DNA of 64,000 nucleotides from contig CAJNDS010000412.1 of NCBI GenBank assembly GCA_905221605.1, positions 48,501-112,500 of the forward strand, written 5' to 3'. Shown piece by piece: positions 60,300-64,000 of this stretch. The notes below the pieces were generated by a model. The model had not been told where the DNA came from and made no database searches. It saw only the letters and a list, made by a program, of their open reading frames with translations. How positions within the stretch are numbered: the first letter of the stretch is position 1; every line of letters begins with the position of its first letter. The position numbers were made by a program, and so were the translations under genes. The DNA comes from Symbiodinium natans (lineage: Eukaryota > Sar > Dinophyceae > Suessiales > Symbiodiniaceae).

Positions 60300-60384
60300 C
60301 TCAACCCTAAACCCTAAAACCCTAAAACCCTAAAACCCTAAAACCCTAAAACCCTAAACCCTAAACCCTAAACCCTTAACCCTC
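60300..60384. repeat. CCCTAAAA/CCCTAAA tract
   Basis: Includes several 8-bp CCCTAAAA units, unusual among the tracts here. Confidence 0.9.
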
Positions 60385-60394
60385 AGCAGCTGAA

Positions 60395-60787
60395 GCCTGA
60401 GGTGCAGGTCCATGGCAGCGGAACCTGGCTGACCCTGGTGACTGCGCCTCATTCACTTCACGCCACGGCGGCAAACTTCCAGCCACCGACACGGCGACAG
60501 TGCCAGGCGAAGGAGGAAGCCCGGTGGCTGCAAAGATACAAGGCGCATGCAGAGCGACTTGCCGACATGTTTGGGGGCACATTGTGGTTTACCATAATTT
60601 GATTTTTTCAGAGTCTAGCCGAAGATCCTTGTGCCTCGAGAACTTGCCCATGCTTTGTGCAGTTCACGTGGTCGAATCATTGCAGGGTGGGGCTTCCGCT
60701 GGCGAGCTCAAGGCTATAGCAGTCAGAGTGGCAAGCAGCGGCGCGGTGTGGATGCCACTTCATGTCAAAATGAGGCGGCTTGAATGA
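60395..60787 (+). CDS. unknown gene, two exons proposed
   Basis: 60402-60580 reads GSGTWLTLVTAPHSLHATAA and QCQAKEEARWLQRYKAHAER then LADMFG. A likely acceptor ATTTTTTCAG ends at 60610. After it the frame reads RRSLCLENLPMLCAVHVVES then ASAGELKAIAVRVASSGAVW and stops (TGA, 60785-60787). The donor was not identified. No known domain. Confidence 0.4.
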
Positions 60788-61299
60788 TGGCACGTTGCCT
60801 GATGAAGTTGCGGCGCTCTTACAGCTGCGTCGAGTTAAGAGTTGTGGAAATCATCGTGATTGAGGTTGTAACTCACGTTCCCAACATCCTCGGGACCATG
60901 TTGGCACCGAGGGATCTCAAAGCAGCGCCGCCCTTTTAATCACTTGCGTCTGAAGCGGAGGTGCCCCCTCCTCCAAGAAGGCAAAGCGCTATCAACCTGA
61001 ACAAAGGTGTTGGCTTCAGCCGATGCCACCAGTGTCGACGGCAAACCTGCCCTTCCGCCTGTCGTGCTGCACGGCACCTAACTTGCTTTGCATACTGCGC
61101 TGCAAGTCTTTGTGTTTGTCCGCCCTTAACACGTGATTGTTAGCTTTTGCACGGAGCCATTCTCCCCACCGGATCGGTCAGAGACTGCCACTGCCCCAGA
61201 TATCCCACAAGAATATCCCTGGAGCGCTGGTTTTTGATGGAAAGTGACATGTTGATTTGTTTTGTGGCGGGGGGGGGGGGGGGCGGGGCGGCCAACAAA

Positions 61300-61573
61300 T
61301 TTGCAGCTTACGTGGAATCTTGAGGCACATCCTCGCTTTCAAAGCTTGCCGGGGCGCTATCAAGTTTGGAGATTCGCTGTCACAGGCACATTCGGCATGT
61401 CTTGTTTAGCCGCTTGCTTTGAACACCGCTGTGCGGACCAAACCCTGGGGAGTGCCTGTTGGCATGAACATTGCGCAGGTGCAGATTCAAGCATTGCTTC
61501 GAGATTTGAGCTCGTGCAAGTTTCCATTTCAGTCCCAAGCTTGGTGATCTCGCCAGACTCTAATAAACCTTAA
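61300..61573 (+). CDS. hypothetical ORF or exon, Cys-containing
   Basis: Reads LTWNLEAHPRFQSLPGRYQV then FGMSCLAACFEHRCADQTLG. It follows a G-rich run (61268-61288). Balanced composition; no family recognised. Confidence 0.25.
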
Positions 61574-61574
61574 A

Positions 61575-64000
61575 TCCTAAACCCGAAACCCTAAACCCTA
61601 AACCTCTTAGCCGCTTGAGTCGCAGAGGTGCGCGCATGGACGTCCGACGGTGTACCCACTGCACATGGGTGCCGAGCTTACTTGCAGGGAACTCGTCAGT
61701 CCCCTTCGCATGGGCGGCGCTTAAAGAACCAACCCAAATCGAACAAATGCGACTCCCGAAATGGCCCTTATAAAGGAAGCATGTTTCATTTTTGGGGTGT
61801 GGTTCTACAGCAAGTAGTAGAAACGCGAAGCTTCAAGGTACGTGGTTTGCCATGAGTCGTTGAAGGTTCATTTGGGGGTTTAGGGTTTAGGGCCCTCCCT
61901 AAACCCTAAACCCTCAACTTTTGGCGAAACGATTTAGGTCACAGGTAGCTGGTCTATTTCTTCTGGCTGGTAAGGGTTTAGGGTTTTAGGGTTTAGAGTT
62001 TAGGGTTTTAGGGTTTAGGGTTTCGGGTTTAGGGTTTAGGGTTTTGGGTTTTGGGTTTTGTTTGTTCTGATTGTTAGTCTTCCGGCTTTGCTACTGTAGA
62101 TTTACATCGCACAGTGGAGCTTGTACTATTATCCCCGTTGTAGCTGAGAAGTAAGACGAAACAATCCTGAGGTTTCATTGAGGTTGCGGGGCTTAAGTCC
62201 GACGTCGAGAGTTCACGAACATGAATTGTTTCGCTAAACCCAAAACCCTGAACCCTAAACCCTTACCCGTAAACCCTAAACCCTAAACCCTCCTGCACCT
62301 CAACATACCTCAACCCTACAAGCTGCCAGGCTCGGCAAACCACAGGTGGAGCAGGCCGACTGGTCCAGCACCACTTCAAGGCTGGACGACCGCTGAGGTT
62401 TTGGGCAATTTGACGCAATTCCCGGGTCGGATTTAGGGTTAGGGGTTTAGGGTTTAGGGTTTCGGGTTTAGGGTTTGTTTGACTTAGGACGGTGGTCAAG
62501 GGCCAAGGGTGCGAAGCCATTTTCTGGGGGCTCGGTAACAATCGAAAGTCACCGAGGTCGCATCTGTAGCATGATCCAAAGTTTGGAGACATGGTGAGCA
62601 TACATCAGGCACCGAATGCCAGAGCACGACCATGATTAGGGTTTAGGGTTTAGGGTTTAGGGTTTAGGGTTTAGGGTTTAGGGTTTAGGGTTTAGGGTTT
62701 AGGGTTTAGGGTTTAGGGCAGACAGAACACACATGTGAAGCAAGAATCGCCGTCACCGGGCTTACATTCTCTTCGTTTCTCGCGTGATTTGAGATTTGGT
62801 TGTCGATAAATCGGAGATGTTAGGAGCTGGCTGCAAGGGAAGAAAAGGTTCAAGCTTAGGATATTCCCCCGTGCATTAGGGGTTTTTGACGCGGATCATA
62901 CTAAGGAAGTACCGTACTTTCAAGTACCTTGTGGACTTGCTGCAGTATCTGTTCGTATACGTTTTAACACACAACGCAACGGTTTAAAAGGTTTCAGGTG
63001 CCAGGGGCACGGCGGGTTTAGGGTTTAGGGTTTAGGGTTTAGGGTTTAGGGTTTAGGGTTTAGGGTTTAGGGTTGAGGAGTTGAGGAGTTGCCTGGCAAG
63101 CTTATGTGAAGTAGGGTTCATGCTAAGGTTTTGGTGAGGGTACACAGGTTTTGTTTAGGGATATTTGTGAGTCTCTATGCGCTGTCCTCAGGGAATACTC
63201 ACAATAAGAAACACTACTTCGCATGACATGGGTTTGAGCAGCTCCTCGGAAGCCATCTTCACTTGTCCAACAACGGCGGCGCTCGACACATCAATAATCA
63301 AATATCAGCTGCTTGGATGCTGCCCGCACCCTAGAACAATACCAGTGCAATTCATACAGGCGTCTAAATGACATGCCATCCCTCTTTGATCCCTACACTT
63401 CATTTGTCATTCCTTGGTTCCTCCATAGTGCCCATTCTAATTCACAATGTAACGATATGACGCTCTAAGCCCTACAAAGCGGTGGTCGTTTGAAAGGTGC
63501 ACTTTGCCAGCAGACTCGAGGATGTTCGCCATCCGAAAAGCACTAATTCGGCAGCGTTGAAATTGAATGCAAAACCGAAAATTCGAGGCATGAAATCTTG
63601 CTCCAGCAGGCAATGAACATTGCTGCGGTGTATTGAGCGCTGACTTAGGCCGTTTCGACCATCGCGCAGAAGTCGGCAAAAGCCAGGTCCTGTAAGTGGT
63701 CAATCGCGTCCACTCTGTTGAGGTTTGGTGGAGTCGGTCGGATTCGGTTGGTTTAGGATTAGGGTCTTGGGTCTGCCCCGTGACGACAAGTCCAAAACCT
63801 TCAGCCAGGAAGATTTTTGAGCAGTCGGAATATTGCGTTTCAGGGATGGGACTGGATGCATGATGGTTTCCATGAAGATGGTCACCTAAATAGATCTAGG
63901 GTTTAGGGTTTAGGTGAAAACAGAGAGCGCTTTAGAGGAACCCAAATAGAGACCAACCCCAAATATGGTCGAGTCTACTCTGCTTTGGTTCCGAGTTAGG
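61575..64000. other. repeat-rich end of window, no firm gene
   Basis: Telomere tracts at 61573-61604, 61877-61913, 61971-62060, 62233-62292, 62435-62476, 62637-62717, 63014-63075 and 63898-63915. A partial family H end lies at 62866. ORFs at 63177-63371 (+) and 63437-63703 (-) show no domain. Confidence 0.5.
62637..62717. repeat. telomere-type (TTTAGGG)n tract
   Basis: Eleven uninterrupted TTTAGGG units. Confidence 0.95.

Overview
This window looks like nuclear DNA of a dinoflagellate, probably a Suessiales-type genome such as Symbiodiniaceae or Polarella. Four things point that way. Every recognisable gene is on the + strand. Exons are small and separated by introns with GT, GC or GA donors and AG acceptors. 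No TATA, bacterial operon or ribosome-binding signals are visible. The protein types fit: secreted GH3 glycosidase, RCC1-like repeats of a dinoflagellate style, EF-hand, LRR and ARM proteins. The order is inferred, not proven. Plant-type telomere repeat (TTTAGGG/CCCTAAA) occurs in both orientations at roughly 85 sites by eye, from one or two copies up to about 280 bp, and nearly always lies in introns or between genes.

Layout. 0.6-2.4 kb: fragmentary Armadillo-repeat gene. 3.9-5.8 kb: EF-hand exons. 6.05-7.44 kb: a histone stem-loop-binding-protein-like gene. 8-15.4 kb: scattered exons, a weak homeodomain-like exon and many miniature inverted-repeat elements (MITEs). 16.5-18.0 kb: intronless arginine-methyltransferase-like gene, followed by an EF-hand-like gene to 18.9 kb. 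20.6-23.26 kb: secreted GH3 beta-glucosidase-type gene with three introns. 23.3-30.2 kb: mostly repeats and weak ORFs. 30.5-32.65 kb: LamG-like jelly-roll gene, followed by a small gene to 33.65 kb. 35.5-36.6 kb: RCC1-like tandem-repeat gene lying between inverted copies of a ~260-bp element. 38.3-40.6 kb: exons of an LRR gene. 44.2-47.3 kb: small exon clusters. 48.35-50.37 kb: a composite inverted-repeat element holding (CTA)n and AT-rich DNA. 51-56 kb: weak ORFs. 56.7-60.8 kb: three or more genes of unknown function, one a coiled coil. 61-64 kb: repeats and weak ORFs.

The main result is about gene structure. Many introns coincide base for base with MITEs, so they appear to be introners (transposon-made introns). 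At least five sequence families are involved. In the CT...AG families the element inserts with a 4-bp target duplication. The left copy of that duplication begins with GT, GC or GA and is the 5' splice site, and the element's own terminal AG is the 3' splice site. Removing duplication plus element restores the reading frame at six independent sites: SLBP-like, GH3, three in the LamG gene, and 44.2 kb. Other families use different rules: an AGGT target, a GG target, or a donor inside the element. Telomere-repeat tracts have in turn landed inside several of these elements. All joins were read by eye from the DNA and need transcript evidence. I saw no rRNA, tRNA, CRISPR array or virus-like gene.
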